From NCBI GenBank assembly GCA_002780895.1, contig PEUB01000092.1, positions 1-49,293 on the forward strand: DNA of 49,293 bases, in the 5' to 3' direction. The position numbers and the translations under genes were made by a program. The notes beneath the pieces were generated by a model, which had not been told where the DNA came from, made no database searches, and was given only the letters and a program-made list of their open reading frames with translations. Shown piece by piece: positions 18,897 to 29,823 of this stretch (within the stretch, counting starts at the first letter, position 1; the number at the start of each line of letters is the position of its first letter). This stretch comes from Nitrospirae bacterium CG02_land_8_20_14_3_00_41_53 (GTDB lineage: Bacteria; Nitrospirota; Thermodesulfovibrionia; Thermodesulfovibrionales; SM23-35).

Positions 18897-19805
18897 ATGG
18901 AAGATCATAAACTAAAAGTCTTTTGCACAGTAGCCGAGACAAAGAGTTTCTCAAAAACCTCTGAAATTATACATCTCACACAGCCTGCTGTAAGCCTTCA
19001 GATTCAAGCCCTCGAAGAAAGATACGAGACAAAATTATTTGACAGATCATCAAATACTGTTACCTTTACCCCTGCAGGGGAGGTTCTGTATAAACATGCA
19101 AAAGAAATCCTTGCACTTTATGCAGCTGCAGAAAAGGTTATAGGAGAAATAACAGGCCTTGTTAAAGGAAGTATAAATATTGGTGCATCTTCGACTATAG
19201 GTGACTACCTCCTTCCGAGTGTTATCACAGATTTCAGGAAAACGCATCCCAAGATAAAGATACACCTTCTTGTTGGAAATACAAATAGAGTTGTCGAACT
19301 GCTTAATTCAGGCAATATTAACCTTGGCCTTGTAGCTGGTGATGTTACAGGACAGAAGATGTTTGTTGAAAAACTGATCCCCGACGAACTCCTGCTGGTT
19401 GTATCGCCTTCTCATCCCTGGGTAAAGAAGAAAGAAGTCTCTATATCAGACCTTGTAAAGGAACCTTTTATCTTCAGGGAAGCTGGCTCAGGCACAAGAC
19501 AGATTATAGAAAAGTTTTTCAAAAAATATGGGATTACGCCACGGGACATGAAGATATCCATGGTTCTCGGCAGCACAGAGGCTATAAAAGATGCGGTTGA
19601 GAATGGATTGGGTGTCTCGATAATCACACGCTGGGCTGTAAGAAAGGAAATTAAGTATGGAACACTTTATCTGCTTGGATTCAAAGAGGAGAAGATGGTG
19701 AGGAACATTTCACTCGTCATTAACAAGAATTTAGTCTCTTCCCCCGCTGTGGACGCATTCCTTACATGCCTGAAGTCATACCCATTTGATAAGTTGCTGT
19801 CTTAG
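18897..19805 (+). CDS. LysR-family transcriptional regulator
   Basis: N-terminal wHTH LKVFCTVAETKSFSKTSEIIHLTQPAVSLQIQALEERYETKLFDR and a LysR substrate-binding domain. Confidence 0.93.
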   Translation: MEDHKLKVFCTVAETKSFSKTSEIIHLTQPAVSLQIQALEERYETKLFDRSSNTVTFTPAGEVLYKHAKEILALYAAAEKVIGEITGLVKGSINIGASSTIGDYLLPSVITDFRKTHPKIKIHLLVGNTNRVVELLNSGNINLGLVAGDVTGQKMFVEKLIPDELLLVVSPSHPWVKKKEVSISDLVKEPFIFREAGSGTRQIIEKFFKKYGITPRDMKISMVLGSTEAIKDAVENGLGVSIITRWAVRKEIKYGTLYLLGFKEEKMVRNISLVINKNLVSSPAVDAFLTCLKSYPFDKLLS

Positions 19806-19820
19806 AGACAGCGACCAGGT

Positions 19821-20921
19821 CTATTCCTCTATCTTTCTAAATAGATAAACCGCGACTATTCCGAATATTATTGGCACTATCCATGCAGCAATGATTGGCG
19901 GCACCACTCCTGCATATCCCATGGAGAGCATCAGTGTGTATGTAAACCAATAGACAGTACTTATAAGTAGTCCAAGACCTGCTGCGAAAAGGCCTCTGCC
20001 AATCTTGCTATTCATTGAAAGGGATATGCCGAGAAGAATCATAAAGAGGTTTATCAAGGGGTATGATATCTTCGAGTGAAGGTCTACTATGAGTTTGGTG
20101 TTCCTGAACCCTGATTTTTTCAATCTCTGTGTATATCTGTATAATTCACTTATCCCCATCTCTGCTGGTGTTTTAATCTCTTTACTAAAGAAATCAGGAG
20201 ACTCAAGATATAAAAATACCTTCTCCGATATCCTGTCGATCTTTCCACTTTCAATGTCATAAATAATTACATTTTTAAGTTTCCATATACCCTTTGAACC
20301 TTTCCGCCTCAGCGGATCTCCGAGAACTTCTTCCCATTTTGCTTCTTCCGCTTCTATCCTTTCCTTTAGGAAACCTTTCTCAAAAAGGAAAATGCTAACA
20401 CCCTTTGCAAGTCTTTTTTCCGGGATGTAAAGTTCGATCCTGACTGGAGAGCCGTCTGTGGCCTTTAGCCAGAGAGAACCCTCTTTAAATATGATTTTTT
20501 TATCCTTTTTTGTAAGAGTATTTTTTAATTCAGTCGATCTTCTTGAAAAATCAGGAACAACAATCTCTCCAATAATAAAGGCGAATATACTTACCAATAT
20601 GCCAGATATAATAAATGGATAGAAGAGGGCCTTTAATCTCCCACCCGTGGCCTTTATTACTACAAATTCTCTGTTCCTTGATGCCTGGCTGAATATAAAA
20701 AGACTGCATATGAGAACGGCAGCAGGAAGAAGGTAAAGGAGATATTTAGGAAAGTTGAAAAAGGTGTACATCAACAGATTTTTAAAAGAAGGCCTGTTAG
20801 GCATAAAATCGCTTATCTTTTCGATGAGGTCGAGGATACTGAATATGAGGGCAAGTCCCGTACCTATAATGGATAGGAGCTTTAAGAATTCTTTAAGATA
20901 ATGCCTCTGTAATATTAGCAT
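19821..20921 (-). CDS. lptG: LPS export permease LptG (YjgP/YjgQ family)
   Basis: Membrane protein MLILQRHYLKEFLKLLSIIGTGLALIFSILDLIEKISDFM; paired with a paralogue. Confidence 0.85.
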   Translation of the reverse strand: MLILQRHYLKEFLKLLSIIGTGLALIFSILDLIEKISDFMPNRPSFKNLLMYTFFNFPKYLLYLLPAAVLICSLFIFSQASRNREFVVIKATGGRLKALFYPFIISGILVSIFAFIIGEIVVPDFSRRSTELKNTLTKKDKKIIFKEGSLWLKATDGSPVRIELYIPEKRLAKGVSIFLFEKGFLKERIEAEEAKWEEVLGDPLRRKGSKGIWKLKNVIIYDIESGKIDRISEKVFLYLESPDFFSKEIKTPAEMGISELYRYTQRLKKSGFRNTKLIVDLHSKISYPLINLFMILLGISLSMNSKIGRGLFAAGLGLLISTVYWFTYTLMLSMGYAGVVPPIIAAWIVPIIFGIVAVYLFRKIEE

Positions 20922-20977
20922 TTTTAGTAAAACCCTGAATGTTTCATAATTATTTAAAGCACTAAGGGTTGTGTTAG

Positions 20978-22042
20978 TTACTTATTACTTGCCCTCCTGA
21001 AGAGGTATAGCCCCAATAGTCCTATTATTATTGTAGGTGTCCATGCTCCAACATAATGAGATATCTTACCAGCCTTAACGAGATTTTCACCGTATATCAG
21101 AAGTACATAATAGATAGTGAATACCCCTAACCCCAGGGATAGACCACCAAGTCTGCCAGATTTTCCCCCCATGAGAGAAAGGGGTGGTCCTAAGAAAATA
21201 ATAATTATGCATAATAAAGGCAATGATAGCCTCCTGTGGAGTTCAAGCTGTAGGGATGAAGCATGGTTAGACCCTTCCCTCATCTCCTTTATTAGTTCAA
21301 AAGGGGTAAGCTCTGTATTCTTCCTGGATGGAATATCTGATTCGAGTCTGAGTATCATATTATATCTTTCAAAAAACAATTCAGTTGTACTATCCCCTTT
21401 TGCAATATGAATATATCCTTCTCTAAGGTAAAGGTTTGTATTCAAACCCTCTGACATATATATCTTCCCATCTTTCGCCATCAGGACCTTCGGTTTATTC
21501 TTATCCCTACCATCATATATAAATATGTCTCTGAAGGTGTCTTGAGATGGCTTTTCCCTTATCATAATAACAATGTCTTTGAATAATGTATTGAAAGTGC
21601 CCTCCTCGATTGCCATGGGGAGACGGGCTGTGATGACGCTCTTTATCTCGTTTTTGAGCCATATACTACTTTTTGGTCCAATGTATAAACTCACGGCAAT
21701 GTTCAGAAAAAAGCATAAGGTTCCAAGTATAAAAACTGGTTTCGAAATACCATTAAAGCCCATGCCACTGACTCTTAATATTACAAGTTCATTATCAAGA
21801 TTAAGACGTCCATAAGTAAGAAGCACAGAGAGTAGAAGTGCCATTGGGATTGTAAGTAAAAGTAACTGCGGTTGCAGGTAGAAAATAAGTTTGGCCATAT
21901 CTATCATCGATGCACCGACGCCTGATAGAAATCTGGACAGCTTGAGCAGCTTTTCCATCATCAGGATAAGGTTTAAAAATGCGAGGGTAAGTATAAAGGT
22001 AAAGGTTAATTCCTTTAGTATTGACCTGTGTATTATTTTCAT
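20978..22042 (-). CDS. lptF: LPS export permease LptF (YjgP/YjgQ family)
   Basis: MKIIHRSILKELTFTFILTLAFLNLILMMEKLLKL; YjgP/YjgQ architecture. Confidence 0.85.
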   Translation of the reverse strand: MKIIHRSILKELTFTFILTLAFLNLILMMEKLLKLSRFLSGVGASMIDMAKLIFYLQPQLLLLTIPMALLLSVLLTYGRLNLDNELVILRVSGMGFNGISKPVFILGTLCFFLNIAVSLYIGPKSSIWLKNEIKSVITARLPMAIEEGTFNTLFKDIVIMIREKPSQDTFRDIFIYDGRDKNKPKVLMAKDGKIYMSEGLNTNLYLREGYIHIAKGDSTTELFFERYNMILRLESDIPSRKNTELTPFELIKEMREGSNHASSLQLELHRRLSLPLLCIIIIFLGPPLSLMGGKSGRLGGLSLGLGVFTIYYVLLIYGENLVKAGKISHYVGAWTPTIIIGLLGLYLFRRASNK

Positions 22043-22096
22043 AAGACTTGAATAATCATATTAGTTCGAAGGAATTTCGGCAAGAAAAAATTAAGG

Positions 22097-22134
22097 ATTA
22101 AAGAGGAGGCTTTTATAAACGCCTCCCCTTTAAT
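22097..22134 (-). terminator. Hairpin terminator of the dnaJ-hspR-clpB operon
   Basis: attaaagaggaggcttttataaacgcctcccctttaat immediately after clpB. Confidence 0.7.
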
Positions 22135-24770
22135 CATGCTTCTATCTTTACAGCCATATCTTTACTAAACGTAATTTTATCTTTTTCAAAATCAACCTCA
22201 ACTGTATCTCCCTCTTTGAATGTCCTGTCAAGGATTTTCAAGGCAAGGGGATTTAATATCTCTCTCTGCAAAGCCCTCTTTAAAGGTCTTGCTCCGTAAC
22301 CCGGGTCAAAGCCAATATCTGCAAAATACTCTTTGGCAGTATCTGTCAGCTTTATATCAACATTTTTCTCTTTGATATATCTCTTCATCCTGTTCACCTG
22401 TATCTCCACAATCTGTTTTAGAAGTTCCTTAGTCAAAGGGTTAAATACGATAATCTCATCAACCCTATTCAGGAATTCAGGCCTGAAAAATGTCTTCAGG
22501 TCTTCCATAATCTTTTCCTTCAATTCAGCAAAGCTACTGACCCAGTAAGCATCCGGCCTCTTTGCCCTTTCTTCGAGCATCTCCTGTATATGTGCGCCAC
22601 CTATATTTGATGTCATGATGACTACTGTATTTCTGAAATCAACTGTCCTTCCATGGCTGTCAGTCAGCCTTCCATCATCAAGTAGTTGTAACAAAAGGTT
22701 GAATACCTCCGGATGGGCCTTCTCAACCTCATCAAACAAGATTACAGAATAGGGTTTCCTCCTCACAGCCTCAGTGAGCTGTCCACCTTCTTCATAGCCT
22801 ACATACCCCGGAGGTGCACCGATAAGCCTTGAGACTGTGTGTCTTTCCTGATATTCAGACATATCTATTCTTATCATTGCGTTTTCGTCATCAAATAAAA
22901 ACTCTGCAAGCGCTCTTGCAAGCTCAGTCTTTCCAACACCAGTAGGTCCCAAAAAGATAAAAGAGCCTATAGGCCTGTTAGGGTCCTGTATGCCTGCACG
23001 TGCCCTTCTAATTGCATTTGATACTGCCTCAATCGCCTCATCCTGTCCAACAACCCTTTGCCTAAGACGCTCATCCATCTGAAGCAGCTTCTGGACCTCA
23101 CCTTCAAGCATCCGGGATACAGGTATACCTGTCCATTTAGAAACGACCTCTGCAATATCTTCTTCATCTACCTCTTCCTTCAACATCTTCCTTCTCTTCT
23201 GTGCCTCAAAAAGCTTTTTATTTTCTTCTTCAAGCGCCCTCTGGAGTTCGAGTAATTTTCCATATCTGAGCTCTGATGCCTTTGTCAGGTCTCCTTCACG
23301 CTCTGCCCTTTCTGACCCTATCTTTGTCTTCTCAATCTGCTCTTTGTGTTCTCGCATCCTTGCAATAATCTCTTTTTCACTCAACCACTGAGTCCTTAGT
23401 TCATCACGTTTCACCTGAAGCTCAGCCATTTCTTTCACTATCTTGTTGAGTTTATCTTTAGATTCCTTTGATTCCTCTCTCGTTACTGAATGTCTCTCTA
23501 TCTCCATCTGCCTGAGCCTTCTTTCTATCTCATCAAGTTCTATTGGCATACTATCTATCTCCATCCTGAGTTTTGATGCAGACTCATCAATAAGGTCAAT
23601 TGCCTTATCAGGAAGAAACCTGTCTGTGATATATCTGTTTGATAGTACTGCAGCAGAAATCAATGCCGAATCCTTAATCTTTACACCGTGATGAACCTCA
23701 TATCTTTCCTTAAGGCCGCGAAGCATTGATATTGTGTCTTCAACGCTCGGCTCCTTTACAAGTACAGGCTGAAACCTTCTCTCAAGTGCAGTGTCTTTTT
23801 CTATATACTTTCTGTATTCATTAATGGTCGTTGCACCAATACACCTGAGGTCTCCTCTCGCAAGGGGTGGCTTCAAGATATTTGACGCATCAATTGCACC
23901 CTCAGCTGCACCAGCACCAACAATCGTGTGAAGCTCATCTATGAATAAAATAACCTTCCCCTCTGCCTGCTCAATTTCCTTCAAGACCGCCTTCAATCTT
24001 TCCTCAAATTCTCCCCTGAATTTTGAGCCGGCCACGATAGCTCCCATATCGAGCGCAACCACCTTTTTGTCCTTTAATGTCTCCGGCACATCACCTGCAA
24101 CTATCCTCTGTGCAAGCCCCTCTGCAATAGCAGTCTTACCAACGCCAGCCTCTCCAATAAGCACAGGATTATTCTTTGTCCTTCTCGACAGCACCTGTAT
24201 TATCCTTCTTATCTCATCGTCTCTACCGATAACAGGGTCAAGTTTTCCTTTTTTTGCAAGTTCTGTGAGGTCACGGCTGTATCTCTTAAGCGCCTGATAT
24301 TTTTCTTCAGGAGTTGGATTTGTCACGCGCTGTGCGCCCCTTATCTCTCTCATGGCCGAAAGGACCTTATCAGCAGATGCCCCATATCTTTTCAAGAGCT
24401 CAGAACATGGCCCGCCTATTGATATAAGTGAAATAAGAAGATGTTCAACACTCATATATTCATCTGTAAGATGTTCTGCCTCTTTAGTTGCATTTTCAAA
24501 TACCTCTTTTAATCTTGGCGATATATAGATCTGTCCTAAAGGCGTTGCACTAATAACCTTCGGGAACTTATCTATTATCTCTTCAACATCACGTTGCAAT
24601 GAAGCTGTATTAATCCCGAGCCTCTTGAGTATCTGAGAGGCAACGCCTTCTTCGTCCTCAAGTAGCGCCCAGAGCAGATGTTCGGCATCAATCTGCTGAT
24701 TGCCCTTTTTCTCTGCAAACCTCTGCGCCCCTTGTATCGCCTCCTGACTTTTTATCGTAAATTTATCCAT
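22134..24770 (-). CDS. clpB: ATP-dependent chaperone ClpB
   Basis: Two AAA+ modules ([39 protein letters not shown]), coiled-coil middle domain, 878 aa. Confidence 0.97.
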   Translation of the reverse strand: MDKFTIKSQEAIQGAQRFAEKKGNQQIDAEHLLWALLEDEEGVASQILKRLGINTASLQRDVEEIIDKFPKVISATPLGQIYISPRLKEVFENATKEAEHLTDEYMSVEHLLISLISIGGPCSELLKRYGASADKVLSAMREIRGAQRVTNPTPEEKYQALKRYSRDLTELAKKGKLDPVIGRDDEIRRIIQVLSRRTKNNPVLIGEAGVGKTAIAEGLAQRIVAGDVPETLKDKKVVALDMGAIVAGSKFRGEFEERLKAVLKEIEQAEGKVILFIDELHTIVGAGAAEGAIDASNILKPPLARGDLRCIGATTINEYRKYIEKDTALERRFQPVLVKEPSVEDTISMLRGLKERYEVHHGVKIKDSALISAAVLSNRYITDRFLPDKAIDLIDESASKLRMEIDSMPIELDEIERRLRQMEIERHSVTREESKESKDKLNKIVKEMAELQVKRDELRTQWLSEKEIIARMREHKEQIEKTKIGSERAEREGDLTKASELRYGKLLELQRALEEENKKLFEAQKRRKMLKEEVDEEDIAEVVSKWTGIPVSRMLEGEVQKLLQMDERLRQRVVGQDEAIEAVSNAIRRARAGIQDPNRPIGSFIFLGPTGVGKTELARALAEFLFDDENAMIRIDMSEYQERHTVSRLIGAPPGYVGYEEGGQLTEAVRRKPYSVILFDEVEKAHPEVFNLLLQLLDDGRLTDSHGRTVDFRNTVVIMTSNIGGAHIQEMLEERAKRPDAYWVSSFAELKEKIMEDLKTFFRPEFLNRVDEIIVFNPLTKELLKQIVEIQVNRMKRYIKEKNVDIKLTDTAKEYFADIGFDPGYGARPLKRALQREILNPLALKILDRTFKEGDTVEVDFEKDKITFSKDMAVKIEA

Positions 24771-24787
24771 TATTAAAAACCCTCCTT

Positions 24788-25138
24788 CTATTCCTCTGAA
24801 AAAATCCTCTTAAACCTCTTGATAAAATCCCTTCTTATATCTTCTTCAAGAAAACTCATCATCTCTTCCATTTCTTTTTGAAAAATCTCTAACCTGTGTC
24901 TGAGTCTCAGAATTATGTCAACCCCTGACCTGTTAACACCGAGCTCTCTTGTAAGCCGAAGGATCATGGCTAATTTCTCAACATCTTCCTCGGAGTAGAG
25001 TCTTGATCTTTTTGTTCTGCAGGGAGTAATCAGTCCTTCCCGTTCATATAGCCGCAATGTCTGGGGATGTACACCCAACATCCTCGATACTACGCTTATC
25101 ATGAATAAAGGTTGTTTTTTATCCTTTGAGTTTATCAC
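24788..25138 (-). CDS. hspR: MerR-family heat-shock repressor HspR
   Basis: [44 protein letters not shown]; between dnaJ and clpB. Confidence 0.9.
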   Translation of the reverse strand: MINSKDKKQPLFMISVVSRMLGVHPQTLRLYEREGLITPCRTKRSRLYSEEDVEKLAMILRLTRELGVNRSGVDIILRLRHRLEIFQKEMEEMMSFLEEDIRRDFIKRFKRIFSEE

Positions 25139-26220
25139 CTTTGTAATAACCCCTTTCGTGGATTTTCCTTATATAAAGCCTCTATTTCTTTTATGGCATC
25201 TCTTGCCCTGTTATTCATGTCCTTCGGCACCACTATCTTTATGTCAACATACTGGTCACCCCTTAATCCTGTTTTTGCTGAAGGGAACCCCTTTCCTGAT
25301 AGTTTAAACCTTTGGCCACCTTGTGTACCTGGTGGCAGTGTCATTGCTGCTATACCGTCTATTGTAGGAACTTCGATCTTTGCTCCGAGGGCTGTCTCAC
25401 CAAATGTCACAGGTAGATCAAGGTAGATGTCATCACCTTTTCTCTTAAATATCGGATGGTGCCTCACAGTAATTTCTATATGGAGGTCACCTGCCGGGCC
25501 GCCACCTGATCCTGCGCCTCCCATGCCCTTTAATTTAACTCTGGAGCCGGTGTCAACACCTCTTGGTATTTTTACATTGATCGTCTCTGTATGAAAATTC
25601 TTTCCTCTTCCACCACATGAAGGGCAGACCTTTGTTGCCCTCCTGCCACTGCCCTTGCAAGCAGTGCATGGCTGGGACATCATGAAGAAGCCTTTTGATG
25701 TTTTTATGCTTCCCGTGCCTTTACATGTATCGCATATATGGGAAGACTCGGCCCCTGAACCATTACATGACCTGCATGTAACCTCCCTGTTAAATGTGAT
25801 TGTCTTTGTCACGCCTGAGAATGCCTCTTCAAGGGAAAGTTCAAGGCCCATGACCATATCAGACCCTTTAGCATGTATTGCCTCTGACCTTGCCCCAAAG
25901 AGATCAGAAAAAAAATCACCTAACCCACCAAAATCAGAGGTATCTCTGAAATCATAAGTCCTGGACCCTTCGAACCAAGGTCCTCCGCCTCCAAATGGAG
26001 AACTGCCAAACTGGTCATACTCAGCCCTCTTTTTCTGGTCACTTAATACTTCATATGCCTCATTTAGCTCTTTAAATTTATGCTCTGCAGCCTTATCCCC
26101 GGGGTTCAAGTCAGGGTGATATTTGCGCGCAAGTTTTCTGTATGCCTTCTTTATCTCATCCTGAGAGGCGCTTTTACTTACTCCAAGTATATTATAATAA
26201 TCTTTTACAGCAGGAGCCAT
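25135..26220 (-). CDS. dnaJ: Molecular chaperone DnaJ
   Basis: J domain [31 protein letters not shown]; four CxxCxGxG-type zinc motifs. Confidence 0.95.
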   Translation of the reverse strand: MAPAVKDYYNILGVSKSASQDEIKKAYRKLARKYHPDLNPGDKAAEHKFKELNEAYEVLSDQKKRAEYDQFGSSPFGGGGPWFEGSRTYDFRDTSDFGGLGDFFSDLFGARSEAIHAKGSDMVMGLELSLEEAFSGVTKTITFNREVTCRSCNGSGAESSHICDTCKGTGSIKTSKGFFMMSQPCTACKGSGRRATKVCPSCGGRGKNFHTETINVKIPRGVDTGSRVKLKGMGGAGSGGGPAGDLHIEITVRHHPIFKRKGDDIYLDLPVTFGETALGAKIEVPTIDGIAAMTLPPGTQGGQRFKLSGKGFPSAKTGLRGDQYVDIKIVVPKDMNNRARDAIKEIEALYKENPRKGLLQR

Positions 26221-26240
26221 CTTATACCTTAATAGTTCAT

Positions 26241-26270
26241 ATCATATAACTTGAGTTAATCTTTATCAAG
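26241..26270 (-). promoter_or_regulatory. sigma70 promoter overlapped by a HAIR-like HspR operator
   Basis: Minus strand TTGATA (26264-26269), 17-nt spacer, TATGAT (26241-26246); inverted repeat CTTGAGT-N7-TATCAAG at 26250-26270 versus HAIR CTTGAGT-N7-ACTCAAG. Confidence 0.78.
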
Positions 26271-26356
26271 TACTTTGTTATGATACCTTTAATTATATCT
26301 TTAAAATTGTACGGTCAAGATGTTACCGCACAGGGGGAGTTTCACTGATACAATCC

Positions 26357-26923
26357 TCAGTAATCTATTCCTTTCTGCGGCTCTATCCCCTGTCTGTAAG
26401 CATGCTTTATCTCTTTCATTTCTGTAACTGTATGGGCTCTTTTTATCACCTCGGGATGGGCATCCCTTCCGGTTAAAATAAGGTGCATAAGTTGGGGCTT
26501 ATTTTCTATCAATTCCAGTACCTGGGGTAGATCTACAAGTTTCAATTGAAGGGCGTTGTTGATTTCATCAAGAATTAAGATATCAAATTTTTTTGACAGC
26601 ATCTTCTCCTTTGCAAGTTTTAATGCATCCTGAGCATTAGCCCTGTGCTCTTTGTAAGGGTATGGGTTCCCCTTTATTCCACAGAACCCCTTCCCTGTGA
26701 GATGAAGTTCAACATTTGGAGATAGTCTTTTTATTCCGTCAATCTCACCTGAATAGATATCGCCTTTCATAAACTCAATAATGCAGACCCTCATATTGTA
26801 CCCGATAGCCCTCAACGCTATGCCTAATGCAGAGGTTGTTTTCCCTTTCCCGTGCCCGGTTATAACTATAATAAGACCAACCTTTTCTTTCGGTTCAAGG
26901 ACTTTAAGATTGATTTCGTCCAT
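26357..26923 (-). CDS. cobO: Cob(I)yrinic acid a,c-diamide adenosyltransferase
   Basis: ITGHGKGKTTSALGIALRAIGYNMRVCIIEFMKG; LILDEINNAL; LTGRDAHPEVI. Confidence 0.92.
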   Translation of the reverse strand: MDEINLKVLEPKEKVGLIIVITGHGKGKTTSALGIALRAIGYNMRVCIIEFMKGDIYSGEIDGIKRLSPNVELHLTGKGFCGIKGNPYPYKEHRANAQDALKLAKEKMLSKKFDILILDEINNALQLKLVDLPQVLELIENKPQLMHLILTGRDAHPEVIKRAHTVTEMKEIKHAYRQGIEPQKGIDY

Positions 26924-26934
26924 AGATTTGACCT

Positions 26935-28251
26935 CTACTTTTTCCCTTCATGTTCTGTTTTAATCCTTCCATCTCTTACTCTTTCCCTAATCGTTATTGT
27001 ATTTTCATGGGCATTTAAACCTTCTACTGACGCAATTGTCTTAACAGTCTCTGCGAGTTTTGAAAAACCATCCTTTGTGAAACTCAAAAGATTTGAACGT
27101 TTTACAAAATCATAAACGCCGAGTGGTGATGAGAACCTTGCTGTCCCCCCTGTTGGAAGGGTATGGTTCGGGCCTGCTGAATAATCCCCTAATGCCTCAG
27201 GTGTCCACTCTCCAAGAAATATCGCACCCGCATTCTTAATCATAGGTAAAACATTCATTGGCTCTTCAGTCATAACCTCAAGATGTTCAGGTGCGATATG
27301 GTTTGATAGCTCTGCAGCGTCTTTTATATCTTTTGTAATTATTATAGCGCCGTAATTATCAATAGATTTTTTTGCAATCTCTTTTCTCTTTAGCCTGCCA
27401 ACTTGTCTCTCAAGCTCTTTGTCAACAGCATCTGCCACCCTTCTGGAATCAGTTATTAATATAGATGATGCAAACTCATCGTGTTCTGCCTGGCTGAGCA
27501 AGTCAGCTGCAACAAATGCCGGGTTTGCCGAATCGTCTGCAATAATCAATATCTCGCTTGGCCCTGCAATCATATCTATATCCACAATCCCAAAGACCAT
27601 CTTCTTTGCTGTTGCTACATAGATATTCCCGGGACCTACAATCTTATCAACCTTCTTTATCGTCTCTGTTCCATATGCCATTGCCCCAACTGCCTGTGCT
27701 CCGCCAATCTGATAAACCTCTTTAATCCCGAGCAATTTTATTGCAGCCATCACATATGAATTTATCTCGCCCTTTGGAGTAGGTACACATAGGGCTATTT
27801 CTTTTACACCCGCCACCTGAGCAGGGATAATGTTCATCAAAACGGTAGATGGATAGGAAGCCTTACCCCCTGGTATATATACACCGATCCTTCCAATTGG
27901 CATTATCAACTGCCCGAGGGTTGTGTCTCCTTCAGAAAAAGTCCAGGATTCCTCTTTCTGCATTTTATGAAAAGCCTTTATCCTTCTTGCAGAGAGTTTA
28001 ATGGCTTTTACTGCTTTTGCATCTGCCTTTTCTGCATATCTTGATATTTCATCTGGCCTTATTCTCAATCCCTTTGCCTTCAGGAAATCAAATGCCTCTG
28101 TATATCTAAGGACTGCCTTGTCCCCATTTCTCCTCACATCATCAAGGATAGCCTTAACCTTAAGCTCAATCTCCTGACTACCTCCCGCTGCACGTTCCTT
28201 GAGAACCTTGAGGAAAGCCATCATTGCCTTATTGTTTCTTATAACCCTCAT
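26935..28251 (-). CDS. hisD: Histidinol dehydrogenase
   Basis: GRIGVYIPGGKASYPSTVLMNIIPAQVAGVKEIALCVPTP; DMIAGPSEILIIAD; AGPNHTLPTGGTARFSSPLGVYDF. Confidence 0.96.
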   Translation of the reverse strand: MRVIRNNKAMMAFLKVLKERAAGGSQEIELKVKAILDDVRRNGDKAVLRYTEAFDFLKAKGLRIRPDEISRYAEKADAKAVKAIKLSARRIKAFHKMQKEESWTFSEGDTTLGQLIMPIGRIGVYIPGGKASYPSTVLMNIIPAQVAGVKEIALCVPTPKGEINSYVMAAIKLLGIKEVYQIGGAQAVGAMAYGTETIKKVDKIVGPGNIYVATAKKMVFGIVDIDMIAGPSEILIIADDSANPAFVAADLLSQAEHDEFASSILITDSRRVADAVDKELERQVGRLKRKEIAKKSIDNYGAIIITKDIKDAAELSNHIAPEHLEVMTEEPMNVLPMIKNAGAIFLGEWTPEALGDYSAGPNHTLPTGGTARFSSPLGVYDFVKRSNLLSFTKDGFSKLAETVKTIASVEGLNAHENTITIRERVRDGRIKTEHEGKK

Positions 28252-28314
28252 TGGAGATAATTCTAACCCTTAAGCGCCGATTATTCAAGAATAATGTATG
28301 CTATATTTTGAACC

Positions 28315-29082
28315 ATGAGAAAAATCAAGCTCCTCCTCGAGTATGACGGCACAGCCTATCAGGGCTGGCAGGTACAGAAAAAGGGGCTCACCATTCAGGG
28401 CGTCGTTGAGGAAAAAATATTAAAAATAACCGGAGAAAGATCGAGGGTTATCGGTGCAAGCAGGACTGATGCAGGCGTTCATGCACTCGGCCAGGTGGCA
28501 GTATTCAGGACTGAATCGAGGCTTGACCCGGAAACCATAAAAAGGGCATTGAATGCCCTGCTCCCTCAGGACATCAGGGTTCTTGATACATCTGAGGTTG
28601 ATGATTCATTTAATCCGAGAGATAGTGCTGTTAAAAAAAGTTACTTTTATATCATCGCAAACCAGAGAGAATCATCAGCATTTATATACAGATATGTATG
28701 GATAATTCAGCAGCCCCTTGAGCTAAAGTCTATGGTAGAAGCAGCGCAGGTACTCATAGGCACGCACGATTTTTCTTCTTTTAGAGGTACTGGCAGCAGC
28801 ATAAAAAATGATATCAGGGAAATTTTTTCTCTGAATGTAGAAAGGTTTTGGGAAATGGATTTTATGACTTCGAGTATAAAGGGCGAATTCATAAAGATTA
28901 GGATAGAGGCTAATGGTTTTCTCAGGCATATGGTCAGGAATATTGTTGGTACCCTTGTTGAGATTGGCAGGGGAAGGTTTACGGCTGAGAGGATACAAGA
29001 GATTCTAAAATCACATGATAGAAGGCTTGCCGGGCCAACTGCCCCTGCAAGCGGCCTTTTCCTTGAAAGGATTGTGTATTAA
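28315..29082 (+). CDS. truA: tRNA pseudouridine synthase A
   Basis: LEYDGTAYQGWQVQKKGLTIQGVVE; GASRTDAGVHALGQVAVF; GFLRHMVRNIVGTL. Confidence 0.96.
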   Translation: MRKIKLLLEYDGTAYQGWQVQKKGLTIQGVVEEKILKITGERSRVIGASRTDAGVHALGQVAVFRTESRLDPETIKRALNALLPQDIRVLDTSEVDDSFNPRDSAVKKSYFYIIANQRESSAFIYRYVWIIQQPLELKSMVEAAQVLIGTHDFSSFRGTGSSIKNDIREIFSLNVERFWEMDFMTSSIKGEFIKIRIEANGFLRHMVRNIVGTLVEIGRGRFTAERIQEILKSHDRRLAGPTAPASGLFLERIVY

Positions 29083-29188
29083 ATACCAAATAGAGGTTTC
29101 TCCTTCAGTAAAAAGTCTGAATCTTTGGAGAAAAATTTATCAGTAAAGCATATAATCTGCTCTTCAACAGATAACAGCATCATATGTA

Positions 29189-29217
29189 TTGACATAAAAT
29201 TGGCCCTTATATAGAAT
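29189..29217 (+). promoter_or_regulatory. Putative sigma70 promoter for a leaderless response-regulator transcript
   Basis: TTGACA (29189-29194), 17-nt spacer, TAGAAT (29212-29217); ATG at 29224 lies at the expected +1. Confidence 0.55.
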
Positions 29218-29223
29218 TTTACT

Positions 29224-29799
29224 ATGAGAAACAAGATATTGCTCGTTGAAGACTCAAAGGTTGTGCAGCAGATGTACAGGAATAAGTTGACATTCGAGCA
29301 ATTCAATGTGCTTACAGCAGATAACGGTATGGAAGCGATTAAGATCCTCTCGCAGGAAAAACCCGACATTATTCTTCTGGATCTTATGATGCCTATCATG
29401 GATGGGTACAAAGTACTTCAGGTTGTAAAAACAGACCCGAAACTTTCGAGCATCCCGGTATTGGTCTTTTCTGCAAAGGGCCAGTCTGATGAAGTAGAGA
29501 AAGCTCTTAACCTCGGCGCTGCAGGTTATATTGTAAAAGCAACCACCAAGCCTAATGAGGTTGTCGAACAAATAAGAAAGGTGCTAAGCCAAAAACCTAA
29601 AGTCCAGGAATTCACACACTATATTGTTGAAGTCAGGGAAAACGCCTATGATGCAAAAAAACTGGCATCAGACTTTAATTTAAATGACCTGAGATGCCAG
29701 AAGTGTCAGGCACCTCTGCTCCTCGATTTGATCCCGGATTTTTCACACGAAACCCCCTGGTTTACCGGAAAATTCTTCTGCCCGAGGTGTCAGAGCTGA
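29224..29799 (+). CDS. Response regulator receiver domain with C-terminal zinc-ribbon-like domain
   Basis: Receiver ILLVEDSK...DIILLDLMMPIMDGYKVL...VLVFSAKGQ; C-terminus LRCQKCQAPLLLDL...GKFFCPRCQS. Confidence 0.88.
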   Translation: MRNKILLVEDSKVVQQMYRNKLTFEQFNVLTADNGMEAIKILSQEKPDIILLDLMMPIMDGYKVLQVVKTDPKLSSIPVLVFSAKGQSDEVEKALNLGAAGYIVKATTKPNEVVEQIRKVLSQKPKVQEFTHYIVEVRENAYDAKKLASDFNLNDLRCQKCQAPLLLDLIPDFSHETPWFTGKFFCPRCQS

Positions 29800-29823
29800 C
29801 TTTTTTTCCATTAATCCTCCGCT

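Noticed and set aside
26271-26356. Cobalamin riboswitch next to cobO
   Set aside because: No B12-box (GCCACTG-like) sequence; the region lies downstream (minus strand) of the dnaJ promoter and is too short.
29079-29411. 110-aa minus-strand ORF overlapping the response regulator start
   Set aside because: Antisense to the receiver domain; no domain or codon-usage support.
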